Source: Candidatus Latescibacterota bacterium (GTDB taxonomy: Bacteria > Latescibacterota > UBA2968 > GCA-2709665). From it: a stretch of 5,061 nucleotides of DNA. The position numbers and the translations under genes were made by a program. Below are positions 1-5,061 of this stretch, piece after piece. Each line of letters begins with the position of its first letter. Positions within the stretch are counted from its first letter, which is position 1. The notes under the pieces were generated by a model. The model saw only the letters and a list, made by a program, of their open reading frames with translations. It made no database searches and was not told where the DNA came from. The DNA lies in NCBI GenBank assembly GCA_012271065.1, contig JAAXHE010000192.1, positions 1 through 5,061 on the forward strand. The letters run 5' to 3'.

Positions 1-16
1 TGATTTATTTCACATT

Positions 17-20
17 GAGG
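17..20 (+). promoter_or_regulatory. Ribosome binding site for the membrane protein
   Basis: GAGG lies seven bases before the ATG at 28 and supports that start. The 16 bases before it are AT-rich and begin with TGA, but too little sequence is present to name a promoter or an upstream gene. Confidence 0.5.
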
Positions 21-27
21 TTAGCCA

Positions 28-474
28 ATGAATCTGTGCTTCAGACGCGTCTTCGTTGTCGTCCTGGTGGCCGTAGCCTGGGCCGTGGCATGGTCGCCCG
101 TTGGCGTGCTGGCAGGGATTATCCTGGACCCAGGCGGTTCCATGGATGAAATGTGGGTGGCGATCGGAGCGTATCCGGGCTTTCTCTGCGGGGCGGTCTT
201 TTCCGCGGTGGTGGGAATCGCGGAGGGCCGGCGCAGGCTCGATGCGTTGACGCTATCGCGGGTCGCAGCCTGGGGAGCCGCGAGTGGCTTACTGATAGGT
301 GTGCTTCCCTTTCTGGTAGGTACGGTGAATCCCGCCCTTCCGCTCTGGCTGTGGGGTGTCGTAACCGTCGGCGCCGTGACGATACTGAGTTCAGCCTCGG
401 CTGTCGGAACCGCGTTGATTGCCAGGATGGCGAAGAAGGGAGCATTGCGCGGCGCCAGCGGAGATGCGGCGTAG
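28..474 (+). CDS. Small multi-pass membrane protein, unknown function
   Basis: This 148-residue protein is strongly hydrophobic. Four membrane segments can be read at about residues 8-33, 43-65, 78-100 and 104-133. A short charged stretch at 66-77 (EGRRR followed by LDALTLSR) separates the second and third segments, and the positively charged tail after residue 133 suggests a cytoplasmic C-terminus. The N-terminus has two arginines (R6, R7) before the first helix, so that helix probably acts as an uncleaved signal anchor. The ATG start has a GAGG seven bases upstream. The stop is 24 bases before the next gene, so the two may be co-transcribed. I recognise no family motif; glycine- and alanine-rich four-helix proteins of this size are common and mostly uncharacterised. 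That it is a real gene is fairly secure; its role is unknown. Confidence 0.75.
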   Translation: MNLCFRRVFVVVLVAVAWAVAWSPVGVLAGIILDPGGSMDEMWVAIGAYPGFLCGAVFSAVVGIAEGRRRLDALTLSRVAAWGAASGLLIGVLPFLVGTVNPALPLWLWGVVTVGAVTILSSASAVGTALIARMAKKGALRGASGDAA

Positions 475-484
475 GTAAGATATC

Positions 485-490
485 AGGAGG
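485..490 (+). promoter_or_regulatory. Ribosome binding site that decides a TTG start
   Basis: AGGAGG, a near-perfect Shine-Dalgarno core, sits eight bases before the TTG at 499. The next in-frame ATG falls inside the catalytic motif of the encoded phosphatase, so this site identifies TTG as the true start. Confidence 0.8.
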
Positions 491-498
491 CGGAAACC

Positions 499-1197
499 TT
501 GCGCATTTCAGCGATTTCATTCGATGGGGACATGACCCTGTGGGATTTTCATAGGGTCATGAGACATTCGCTGAAACACGCATTGGTGGAACTGCGCAGG
601 ATGGCGCCTACAGAACTCGCATCACGCCTCACTGTAGACGAGATGATTGGCATTCGCGATCAGGTTGCCGAGGAACTGCGGGGCAAGGTCTGGAATCTCT
701 CGGAGATCAGACGGGTTGCATTTGAGAGGACGCTCGAGCGGGTTGGGTGTCACGACAGCAGCCTGGCACTTGATTTGAATGAGGTATATCGGAAGCACCG
801 TTTTGAAGACATCGAGTTGTATCCGGACGTGGCGCCGGCTTTCGACATTCTATCGCCGCATTTCAAGATCGGACTTCTGTCAAACGGGAACAGCTACCCC
901 GAACAATGCGGACTTGAAGGACGATTCGCCTTTGTTGTATTCTCCCAGGACGTGCGTATTGAGAAGCCCGATCCACGGATCTTTCAGATCACCGCGCGAC
1001 GGGCGGGCTGTCAGCTGGAGCAGCTTCTGCACGTGGGAGATTCTCTGGAAAACGACGTTGCGGGAGCACGCAATGCCGGAGCGCCTGCTGTGTGGCTGAA
1101 TCGTGAAGGCCGGAGTAACGACGCCGGGGTCCAGGCAAATCTCGAGATTACATCGTTGGCGGACCTGCCTCCACTATTAGGGGTCGGTCGCGGCTGA
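499..1197 (+). CDS. HAD-superfamily hydrolase (subfamily I, small-molecule phosphatase type)
   Basis: The 232-residue product carries all four HAD motifs in order. Motif I is DGDMT, with the expected nucleophile D9 and general acid/base D11. Motif II is S128 in LLSNGN, motif III is K156 in EKPDPRIF, and motif IV is GDSLENDVAGA with D181 and D186. Residues of roughly 15-110 between motifs I and II are mostly helical and fit a C1-type cap, as in small-molecule phosphatases of subfamily I. In known members the first aspartate forms an aspartyl-phosphate intermediate and Mg2+ is bound by D9, D11 and the motif IV acids. The protein should be a soluble cytoplasmic phosphatase. The substrate cannot be read from sequence; sugar phosphates, nucleotides and phosphoglycolate-like compounds are typical. 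The start is TTG, fixed by AGGAGG eight bases upstream and by motif I beginning at residue 9. A second HAD protein lies at 2803-3585 and has a similar motif IV region, but the two differ greatly in the cap. Confidence 0.92.
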   Translation: MRISAISFDGDMTLWDFHRVMRHSLKHALVELRRMAPTELASRLTVDEMIGIRDQVAEELRGKVWNLSEIRRVAFERTLERVGCHDSSLALDLNEVYRKHRFEDIELYPDVAPAFDILSPHFKIGLLSNGNSYPEQCGLEGRFAFVVFSQDVRIEKPDPRIFQITARRAGCQLEQLLHVGDSLENDVAGARNAGAPAVWLNREGRSNDAGVQANLEITSLADLPPLLGVGRG

Positions 1198-1212
1198 TCT
1201 CGTACCGCGGTC

Positions 1213-1227
1213 GAGGAGTTAATCCTC
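1213..1227 (+). repeat. Short perfect hairpin in the gap before the regulator
   Basis: GAGGA and TCCTC form a five-base-pair stem around a five-base loop (GTTAA). The left arm contains a Shine-Dalgarno-like GAGGAG that would serve the alternative TTG start at 1231, so folding would hide it. The stem is short and has no T-run after it, so it is not a convincing terminator and may be chance. Confidence 0.25.
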
Positions 1228-1264
1228 AGCTTGCCCAATACAACAACGGAGTCAACATTCAGAT

Positions 1265-1270
1265 GGAGGA
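1265..1270 (+). promoter_or_regulatory. Ribosome binding site supporting the ATG at 1276
   Basis: GGAGGA stands five bases before the ATG at 1276. This is stronger and better placed than the GAGGAG lying 12 bases before the longer TTG candidate at 1231, so it favours the shorter reading of the regulator. Confidence 0.6.
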
Positions 1271-1275
1271 TCCGG

Positions 1276-1860
1276 ATGGTGGGCTGGATCGAATTGCCAT
1301 TCACGGTTGACACCGGAAGGGAATCTCTGGTTGTTGTCGATGACGAACGAGTCCGTTTGCTCGCTGACCCCCTTCGCCGGCGCATCCTGGAAACTCTCGG
1401 GGAAGGGAAAACCGTGGCGGAGATTTCGTCGACGTTGGGTGTGACTGATTCCCGCATCCTCCGTCACCTGGAGCGACTTGCGGAGTCAGATATCGTACAT
1501 CTTCAGCAAAGCGGTGGCGACCCGAGGGCCTGGCGTTGTCTCCCGGCGGCAGACCGAATTCGATTTCCGGACCCACGTGATAATAATGCCGAAACCACCG
1601 AGGCGGTATCTCCAGAAGTGGCCATCCAGTTCAATCAGGCCTTTCGCGAGAGTGCTGACGGTATTTTCGGTCCAGGCTTTCAAAGCTCCGTCAACCACAA
1701 CCGCGCTCGACTTTCGGAACGGCAGGCGGCTGAATTCAACCGTCGGCTCCTGGAACTGATAGAGGAGTACTTTCCACCCGGCAAGGGAGATCCTTCCGGA
1801 ATCAAATATGGCTTTTTCGGCGTGCTGACTCCAATTGATCTTCCACCTCTGGGGTCGTGA
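1276..1860 (+). CDS. ArsR-like winged-helix transcriptional regulator
   Basis: The 194-residue protein (numbered from the ATG at 1276) has a winged helix-turn-helix at about residues 22-80. The segment ADPLRRRILETL (30-41) is the usual first helix of ArsR/HTH_20 regulators, and TVAEISSTLGVTDSRILRHL (46-65) is the helix-turn-helix with the recognition helix at its end; a wing follows near 75-88. The lone cysteine (C88) and the absence of a CxC-type motif in the helices argue against a classical metal sensor. The C-terminal half carries a helix at about 146-166 (LSERQAAEFNRRLLELIEEY) that may serve dimerisation or ligand binding; similar tails occur in ArsR-like proteins of unknown ligand. An alternative TTG start at 1231 would add 15 residues rich in threonine and arginine. 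The gene follows the first HAD gene after 78 bases and precedes the sulfotransferase, so local control of neighbours is plausible but unproven. Confidence 0.82.
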   Translation: MVGWIELPFTVDTGRESLVVVDDERVRLLADPLRRRILETLGEGKTVAEISSTLGVTDSRILRHLERLAESDIVHLQQSGGDPRAWRCLPAADRIRFPDPRDNNAETTEAVSPEVAIQFNQAFRESADGIFGPGFQSSVNHNRARLSERQAAEFNRRLLELIEEYFPPGKGDPSGIKYGFFGVLTPIDLPPLGS

Positions 1861-1946
1861 CATGGAATTGCCGTCGCGACGTTTGGTTTCGATGTACGAT
1901 ATTCGAGGACAACATCGTTACCGATTCAAGCACTCTCGGGAACAGA

Positions 1947-2747
1947 ATGACCGTTAATCGCAAGCCGGTTCGGGTCAAGGCGTTTTGTGTCGGGCAGGCG
2001 AAATCCGGTACGGCATCTCTCGTCGGTCTGCTTTCAGCGAATTACCGCGCGGCACACGAACCAGAGCGACCGGAGTTGCTCGATATGATACTCGGAGAAT
2101 CCCGAGGCGAAGTCTCAGCCCTCGCATTTCGAGAGTTTCTGCTCGAGCGCGATGCCCGGCTCAACCTGGAATACGATGTTTCGTGGGCGAACCAATTCGT
2201 CATCGGCCACTTGCTGGACGTCTTCCCCGCCGCGAAGTTCATTGTTCTGATTCGTGACTGTTATTCGTGGCTTCAATCGGCCGTCGGGCGCCTCGTCAGC
2301 CGCGAGATGCCCCCCGAAATCCTGGACTTCCTTCCCTGGTGGACCAAACCGGAAAGACACCCCCACTCGCGTCACGATCGCGCCCTTGCGGAGAGAGGGC
2401 TTGATTCGGTTGCGGCTTTCCTGAATACCTGGAACGGGCACGTGGACAGGTGCCATTCAATCCCGCCGGACCGGCGGCTGGTGATCAGGACCCACGAACT
2501 GGCCCGTTCGCATCGGCGACTGGCAGACTTCCTGCATATACCCGTGGACACGCTCAACGCGGGAAGCGGACATCGGAACCGCAGTACCTGGCACGAACGA
2601 ATCGAGTCTCTCGTCGATCCGTCCTACATCGCACACATGGTCCAATCGATCTGCGCTGACAACATGGCACGGTATTTCCCCGAAGTCACAAGCATTCAGG
2701 ATGTCCCGGGGCTATGGGAAGCCGTGCCGCGTGAGCCTGCGGCCTGA
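1947..2747 (+). CDS. Sulfotransferase-family protein (PAPS-dependent type)
   Basis: Numbered from the ATG at 1947, the protein has 266 residues. Close to the N-terminus, CVGQAKSGTASL (14-25) matches the 5'-phosphosulfate-binding loop of sulfotransferases, with K19, S20, G21 and T22 in the expected places. AKFIVLIRDCYSWLQSAV (96-113) matches the strand and helix that bind the 3'-phosphate of PAPS, with R103 and S107 as the predicted contacts. A later RTHEL (181-185), then ADFLHIP (193-199) and a GHRNRST segment near 208-214, fit the C-terminal part of the fold. No signal peptide or membrane helix is present, so the enzyme is probably cytoplasmic and transfers sulfate from PAPS to an unknown hydroxyl or amino acceptor. 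A GTG at 1857 opens a 296-residue reading that overlaps the regulator's stop as GTGA, but the extra 30 residues are rich in Trp, Cys and Arg and look non-coding, and family members usually begin just before the phosphate loop. Start is therefore uncertain; family assignment is good. Confidence 0.85.
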   Translation: MTVNRKPVRVKAFCVGQAKSGTASLVGLLSANYRAAHEPERPELLDMILGESRGEVSALAFREFLLERDARLNLEYDVSWANQFVIGHLLDVFPAAKFIVLIRDCYSWLQSAVGRLVSREMPPEILDFLPWWTKPERHPHSRHDRALAERGLDSVAAFLNTWNGHVDRCHSIPPDRRLVIRTHELARSHRRLADFLHIPVDTLNAGSGHRNRSTWHERIESLVDPSYIAHMVQSICADNMARYFPEVTSIQDVPGLWEAVPREPAA

Positions 2748-2802
2748 TTGAAGTTTGGAAACGGCCGGACGTCATTCAAGAAGGTGGAAATCGAGTAATC
2801 CG

Positions 2803-3585
2803 ATGGTCCGAACCGCGGTTGAAGCGATTCTGTTCGACCTTGACGAAACCCTCATTCTCGAAAAACCGATTGCGATCAAGGCGCTCGAACAGACCGGACA
2901 ACGCGCGAACGCTGCCGCCGGCGTCCATCCGCCTGAACTCCGGGACCGGGTCCTGGAGCAGGCCGGTGAACTCTGGCGTTCAACGCCGGTAATCGACTAC
3001 TGCCGCCGGGTCGGGATCAGTTCCTGGGAGGGCCTGTGGGCCGGGTTCGCCGGGGAGGATGAGAACCTCCTCTGGCTGCGCGAATGGGCTCCAACGTACC
3101 GGTTCGAGTCGTGGTCACGGGCTCTGAAGGATCTGGGTGTCGATGACGAACGGCTGGCCAGGATCCTTGCTGACGAATTTGTCGAGACTCGGACGGGACT
3201 CTTCGAGCGTTTTCCGGAGACTACCGAGATAATGGATGAACTCGAAGGAGCGGTTCGATTGGTTCTGGCCACAAACGGCGCATCCGATCTGCAGCGACTG
3301 AAACTCGAGACCAGCGGTCTGACGGGTTATTTCGACGACGTGCTTGTCTCTGCTGACATCGGATTCGCCAAACCCCATCCATTTTTCTTTGAGAACGCGC
3401 TTCGACTTGCTGATGCCGGACCGGAGCAGATACTGATGGTGGGAGACAACATCCGGAGAGACATCGGCGGCGCGCAAGAGGCCGGAATCAGGGGAATCTG
3501 GGTGAATCGGAAAGACAGGGATCCCGGCGAGATCCAGCCATTCGCGGAGATCGGGAATCTGCTGGAGCTGCGTGACTTCATTTGA
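2803..3585 (+). CDS. HAD-superfamily hydrolase, second copy (subfamily I phosphatase)
   Basis: Counted from the ATG at 2803 the protein is 260 residues. It has a textbook HAD motif I, FDLDETL, with D12, D14 and T16. Motif II is T157 in LATNG, motif III is K190 in AKPHPFFF, and motif IV is MVGDNIRRDIGGA with D215 and D220. The long helical stretch between motifs I and II, with several tryptophans at about residues 58-104, is a C1 cap larger than that of the HAD protein at 499-1197. The overall shape resembles the YjjG / N-acylneuraminate-9-phosphatase branch, acting on phosphorylated small molecules in the cytoplasm, but the substrate is not readable. A TTG at 2755 would add 16 basic residues and has no ribosome binding site; the ATG at 2803 has only a weak GAG seven bases upstream. 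The gene starts 55 bases after the sulfotransferase and is followed by the antitoxin remnant 41 bases later. Confidence 0.92.
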   Translation: MVRTAVEAILFDLDETLILEKPIAIKALEQTGQRANAAAGVHPPELRDRVLEQAGELWRSTPVIDYCRRVGISSWEGLWAGFAGEDENLLWLREWAPTYRFESWSRALKDLGVDDERLARILADEFVETRTGLFERFPETTEIMDELEGAVRLVLATNGASDLQRLKLETSGLTGYFDDVLVSADIGFAKPHPFFFENALRLADAGPEQILMVGDNIRRDIGGAQEAGIRGIWVNRKDRDPGEIQPFAEIGNLLELRDFI

Positions 3586-3611
3586 GATCGGAAGCCGGCA
3601 GGTAAGCATGT

Positions 3612-3618
3612 AAAGGAG
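3612..3618 (+). promoter_or_regulatory. Strong ribosome binding site of the 58-residue gene
   Basis: AAAGGAG lies eight bases before the ATG at 3627, an ideal arrangement. It is the main evidence that the short reading frame is translated, and it may also feed ribosomes to the overlapping methyltransferase gene, which lacks a comparable site of its own. Confidence 0.75.
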
Positions 3619-3626
3619 CATCCGGC

Positions 3627-3803
3627 ATGAATGAGCACGACTTTGACCGACACGCGGCCAGCGTCAAACAGGCCGGTGAGATCAAGCGAGGAACGTTGAA
3701 GCCAGGGCGCACGACGCAGATGGATCAAGCAGATATCAGGTTGATCCGAAAGAGACTGGATAAGTCTCAACAGGAACCGTCTTTTGAATTGAAACCTGAA
3801 TGA
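3627..3803 (+). CDS. Truncated NadS/HigA-like XRE antitoxin (DNA-binding part missing)
   Basis: This 58-residue gene is not part of any longer reading frame. Residues 1-49 follow the start of NadS/HigA-type antitoxins: an acidic opening, SVKQAGEIKRG at 12-22, a KPGR turn at 25-28, then ADIRLIRKRLDKSQQE at 35-50, which in full-length proteins is the first helix of the XRE helix-turn-helix. Family members are usually near 90-110 residues and continue with a recognition helix and a conserved NWEQGRR-like segment. Here the match stops at SQQE and eight unrelated residues (PSFELKPE) lead to TGA. The other two frames just downstream do not restore the missing part, so this is a deletion or fusion rather than a simple frameshift. 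No RelE/HigB-like toxin gene is adjacent. The start has an excellent AAAGGAG, and the stop overlaps the methyltransferase ATG as ATGA. It may be a remnant kept as a translated leader, or a short protein with a new role. The homology is from recall of the family pattern, not a search. Confidence 0.7.
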   Translation: MNEHDFDRHAASVKQAGEIKRGTLKPGRTTQMDQADIRLIRKRLDKSQQEPSFELKPE

Positions 3804-4609
3804 GCGAGTACGTCAGGAACTATTACGACGCGGCGCCAGAACGCGAGTGGGAACGGCTGGATACCGGGCTTTCGCGAATCGAGTTCGCTTCCACCCTGCG
3901 TCTGATTGAGAAATACTTTCCCTCGAATGGGGCCATATGTGACATCGGGTGCGGACCGGGTCGTTACGCAATCGAACTCGCCAGGCATGGATACCGGGTG
4001 ACTCTGTTCGACCTCTCCGGGAAACTGCTGGAGAGAGCAAAACAAGCGTTTACATCTGAAGGAATCAGCGCGGAACGCTTTATTAAGGGTGATGCACGCG
4101 ACCTTGCATGCTCTTGCGACGAATCGTTCGATGCCGTACTGCTTCTCGGTCCTCTGTACCACCTGATCAAGAGGGATGATCGATCAAAGGTCTTGCGTGA
4201 GATGGTCCGCATTCTGAAACCGGGCGGCAGGGCAATAATAGCCTTTCTCAATTCGTGGGGGCTGCTCAGAAGTGGCGTCGTCGATTTCCCAAAGCGTTTC
4301 CGCAATCCCGCTTTTCTGTGGAGCATGCTCGGCGAACAGGCCTTTGAAGACCATGAACTCTCCGGATTCACCGAATGTCACTGGTCCAACCCCGATATCG
4401 CCAGCGAGGAACTTCAGGATGCGGGGCTGCGAATCATCAGCTATGCGGGTGCGCAGGGATTCCTGGGAGGCATGGCGCCGCTGTTCGAGTCACTCAGGAA
4501 GGATGAACCGGAAGCATACGAAAACGTCCTCGAATTCGCGGCGGAAACGTCGGAGTTGCCCCAGTTTAGAGATGCAACAAACCATGTGCATTTTGTGGTT
4601 GAAAAATAA
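3800..4609 (+). CDS. Class I SAM-dependent methyltransferase
   Basis: The 269-residue product has the Rossmann-like methyltransferase core. Motif I is CDIGCGPGRYA (47-57), the glycine-rich SAM loop. D71 at the end of the second strand (VTLFDLS) should bind the ribose hydroxyls of SAM. GDARDL (97-102) is the region contacting adenine, FDAVLLLGPLYHL (110-122) is motif IV, and ILKPGGRAIIAF (138-149) is the usual strand after the helix. The N-terminal helix with EREWERL (14-20) and the C-terminal half (about 150-269), which is less conserved and contains several Trp, Phe and His, probably form the substrate pocket. Proteins of this type methylate small molecules, but the acceptor cannot be inferred. 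No signal or membrane segment is seen. The ATG overlaps the stop of the preceding 58-residue gene (ATGA) and has no good ribosome binding site of its own, which suggests translational coupling. The N-terminus looks complete. Confidence 0.92.
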   Translation: MSEYVRNYYDAAPEREWERLDTGLSRIEFASTLRLIEKYFPSNGAICDIGCGPGRYAIELARHGYRVTLFDLSGKLLERAKQAFTSEGISAERFIKGDARDLACSCDESFDAVLLLGPLYHLIKRDDRSKVLREMVRILKPGGRAIIAFLNSWGLLRSGVVDFPKRFRNPAFLWSMLGEQAFEDHELSGFTECHWSNPDIASEELQDAGLRIISYAGAQGFLGGMAPLFESLRKDEPEAYENVLEFAAETSELPQFRDATNHVHFVVEK

Positions 4610-4618
4610 CGCACGTCG

Positions 4619-4641
4619 GTGATCTCGAGGCTTCGACTCAC
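4619..4641 (+). repeat. Imperfect hairpin after the methyltransferase gene
   Basis: GTGA and TCGA pair with a downstream TCGA and TCAC across a four-base loop, with a small internal bulge. It lies ten bases after the methyltransferase stop, where a terminator would be expected. There is no T-run after the stem, so an intrinsic terminator is not supported. Confidence 0.25.
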
Positions 4642-4651
4642 GGATCGTGGC

Positions 4652-4676
4652 CTCAATGGCAAGATACGGGATTGAG
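4652..4676 (+). repeat. Inverted repeat upstream of the metallophosphoesterase gene
   Basis: CTCAAT and ATTGAG are perfect six-base inverted arms separated by 13 bases. The right arm overlaps a possible -35 element, so the pair could be an operator, or it could fold weakly. A six-base match in about 100 bases of spacer may also be chance. Confidence 0.3.
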
Positions 4677-4700
4677 AATTTCCAGTCGCTTGTGAATAAA
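4672..4700 (+). promoter_or_regulatory. Possible sigma-70-like promoter for the metallophosphoesterase gene
   Basis: TTGAGA (4672-4677) matches five of six bases of the -35 consensus and AATAAA (4695-4700) matches four of six of the -10 consensus, with a 17-base spacer. The gene starts 17 bases later. This 107-base gap is the longest in the window, so an own promoter here is reasonable, but the evidence is only sequence resemblance. Confidence 0.3.
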
Positions 4701-4716
4701 CGGACCTGGACGGAAC

Positions 4717-5061
4717 ATGAAGATCGCCGTAATGACAGACGTACACGGAAATCTGCCTGCGCTTCAGGCTGCCCTGAGGACAATTCGGCATGAGGGCGTC
4801 GATGCGGTATATCATACGGGCGATGCAATAGGCATTGGACCATTTCCGGCAGAATGCCTCGAACTGATGTTGAGCACGCCCGGCATGAAACTCATCCGCG
4901 GGAATCATGATTCCTGGTTTGCGAACGGACTTCCAAAACCGACGCCGCCGTGGATGAGCGACGGTGAGTTGGAACACCAGAAGTGGGTACATTCCAGCCT
5001 TGAACCAGAATTTCGCAATTCAATAAGACAATGGCCCTACTACCTATTGACTTCTAAGACT
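4717..5061 (+). CDS. Metallophosphoesterase, N-terminal part (runs off the window)
   Basis: An open frame begins with ATG at 4717 and has no stop before the window ends, giving the first 115 residues. It opens with MKIAVMTDVHGNLPAL, where D8 and H10 form the DxH metal-binding motif followed by the GN typical of YfcE/MJ0936-like phosphoesterases. TGDAIGIGP (34-42) supplies D36 of the GDxxxxGP motif, and RGNHDSW (61-67) supplies the N63 and H64 of GNHD. These residues bind two divalent metal ions in calcineurin-like phosphoesterases. The C-terminal histidine motifs (GH and GHTH) must lie beyond the window. The family hydrolyses phosphomonoesters, cyclic nucleotides or dinucleoside polyphosphates; the substrate here is unknown. 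A full family member would be about 160-250 residues. The ribosome binding site is weak (GGACGGA just upstream). It is separated from the methyltransferase by 107 bases and may be a separate unit. Confidence 0.88.
   Translation, partial: MKIAVMTDVHGNLPALQAALRTIRHEGVDAVYHTGDAIGIGPFPAECLELMLSTPGMKLIRGNHDSWFANGLPKPTPPWMSDGELEHQKWVHSSLEPEFRNSIRQWPYYLLTSKT

Noticed and set aside
153..554. 133-codon + strand frame overlapping the membrane protein and the HAD start
   Set aside because: It is a Gly/Arg-rich out-of-frame shadow that would conflict with two better supported genes.
1204..1211. Palindrome ACCGCGGT after the first HAD gene
   Set aside because: Eight bases with no loop and no T-run; too short to be called a terminator or an operator.
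3115..3621. 168-codon reading frame on the - strand
   Set aside because: It is antisense to the second HAD gene, whose catalytic motifs II-IV lie in this interval. No motif or ribosome binding site supports it.
3586..3626. Partner toxin gene (RelE/HigB type) expected beside the antitoxin-like gene
   Set aside because: The 41-base gap is too short for a toxin gene, the upstream gene is a complete HAD phosphatase, and the downstream gene is a complete methyltransferase.
4656..4793. 45-codon + strand frame starting with ATG in the gap before the phosphoesterase
   Set aside because: Most of it overlaps the conserved phosphoesterase N-terminus in another frame, and it has no ribosome binding site or recognisable motif.
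4441..4992. 183-codon reading frame on the - strand
   Set aside because: It runs antisense across the methyltransferase C-terminus and the phosphoesterase N-terminus, both of which have clear motifs. The translation shows no recognisable domain and is rich in Arg, Ser and Pro, as expected of a shadow frame.
1..5061. Integron cassette array (small co-directional accessory genes)
   Set aside because: I looked for paired GTTRRRY/RYYYAAC core sites and repeated attC-like spacers in the gaps and found none; the gaps are short and unlike one another.

Overview
The window is a compact stretch of bacterial chromosome, moderately GC-rich by eye (upper 50s per cent). Every supported gene lies on the + strand. 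Start codons include at least one TTG, and Shine-Dalgarno sites of the GGAGG type are recognisable before several genes, so a bacterium is likely. The phylum cannot be fixed from the sequence. No rRNA, tRNA, transposase, integrase, phage gene or CRISPR array is visible.

Layout: (1) 28-474, a small four-helix membrane protein of unknown function. (2) 499-1197, a HAD-superfamily phosphatase with a TTG start. (3) 1276-1860, an ArsR-like winged-helix regulator without the classical metal-binding cysteines. (4) 1947-2747, a PAPS-type sulfotransferase-like protein; a GTG at 1857 would overlap the regulator's stop. (5) 2803-3585, a second, divergent HAD phosphatase. (6) 3627-3803, a 58-codon gene whose N-terminal 49 residues resemble the start of a NadS/HigA-type antitoxin but which lacks the DNA-binding helices. 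(7) 3800-4609, a class I SAM-dependent methyltransferase joined to gene 6 by an ATGA overlap. (8) 4717 to the window end, a metallophosphoesterase with an intact N-terminus that continues beyond the window.

The shared orientation and short gaps (24 to 107 bases) allow one or a few transcripts. The content is a group of small-molecule-modifying enzymes (two HAD phosphatases, a phosphoesterase, a sulfotransferase, a methyltransferase) plus one regulator. No biosynthetic backbone enzyme is present, so a shared pathway is not demonstrated; a run of unrelated accessory genes is equally consistent. The most notable point is the decapitated antitoxin at 3627-3803, which keeps the best ribosome binding site in the area and is positioned to couple its translation to the methyltransferase. 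I see no convincing new multi-gene system.
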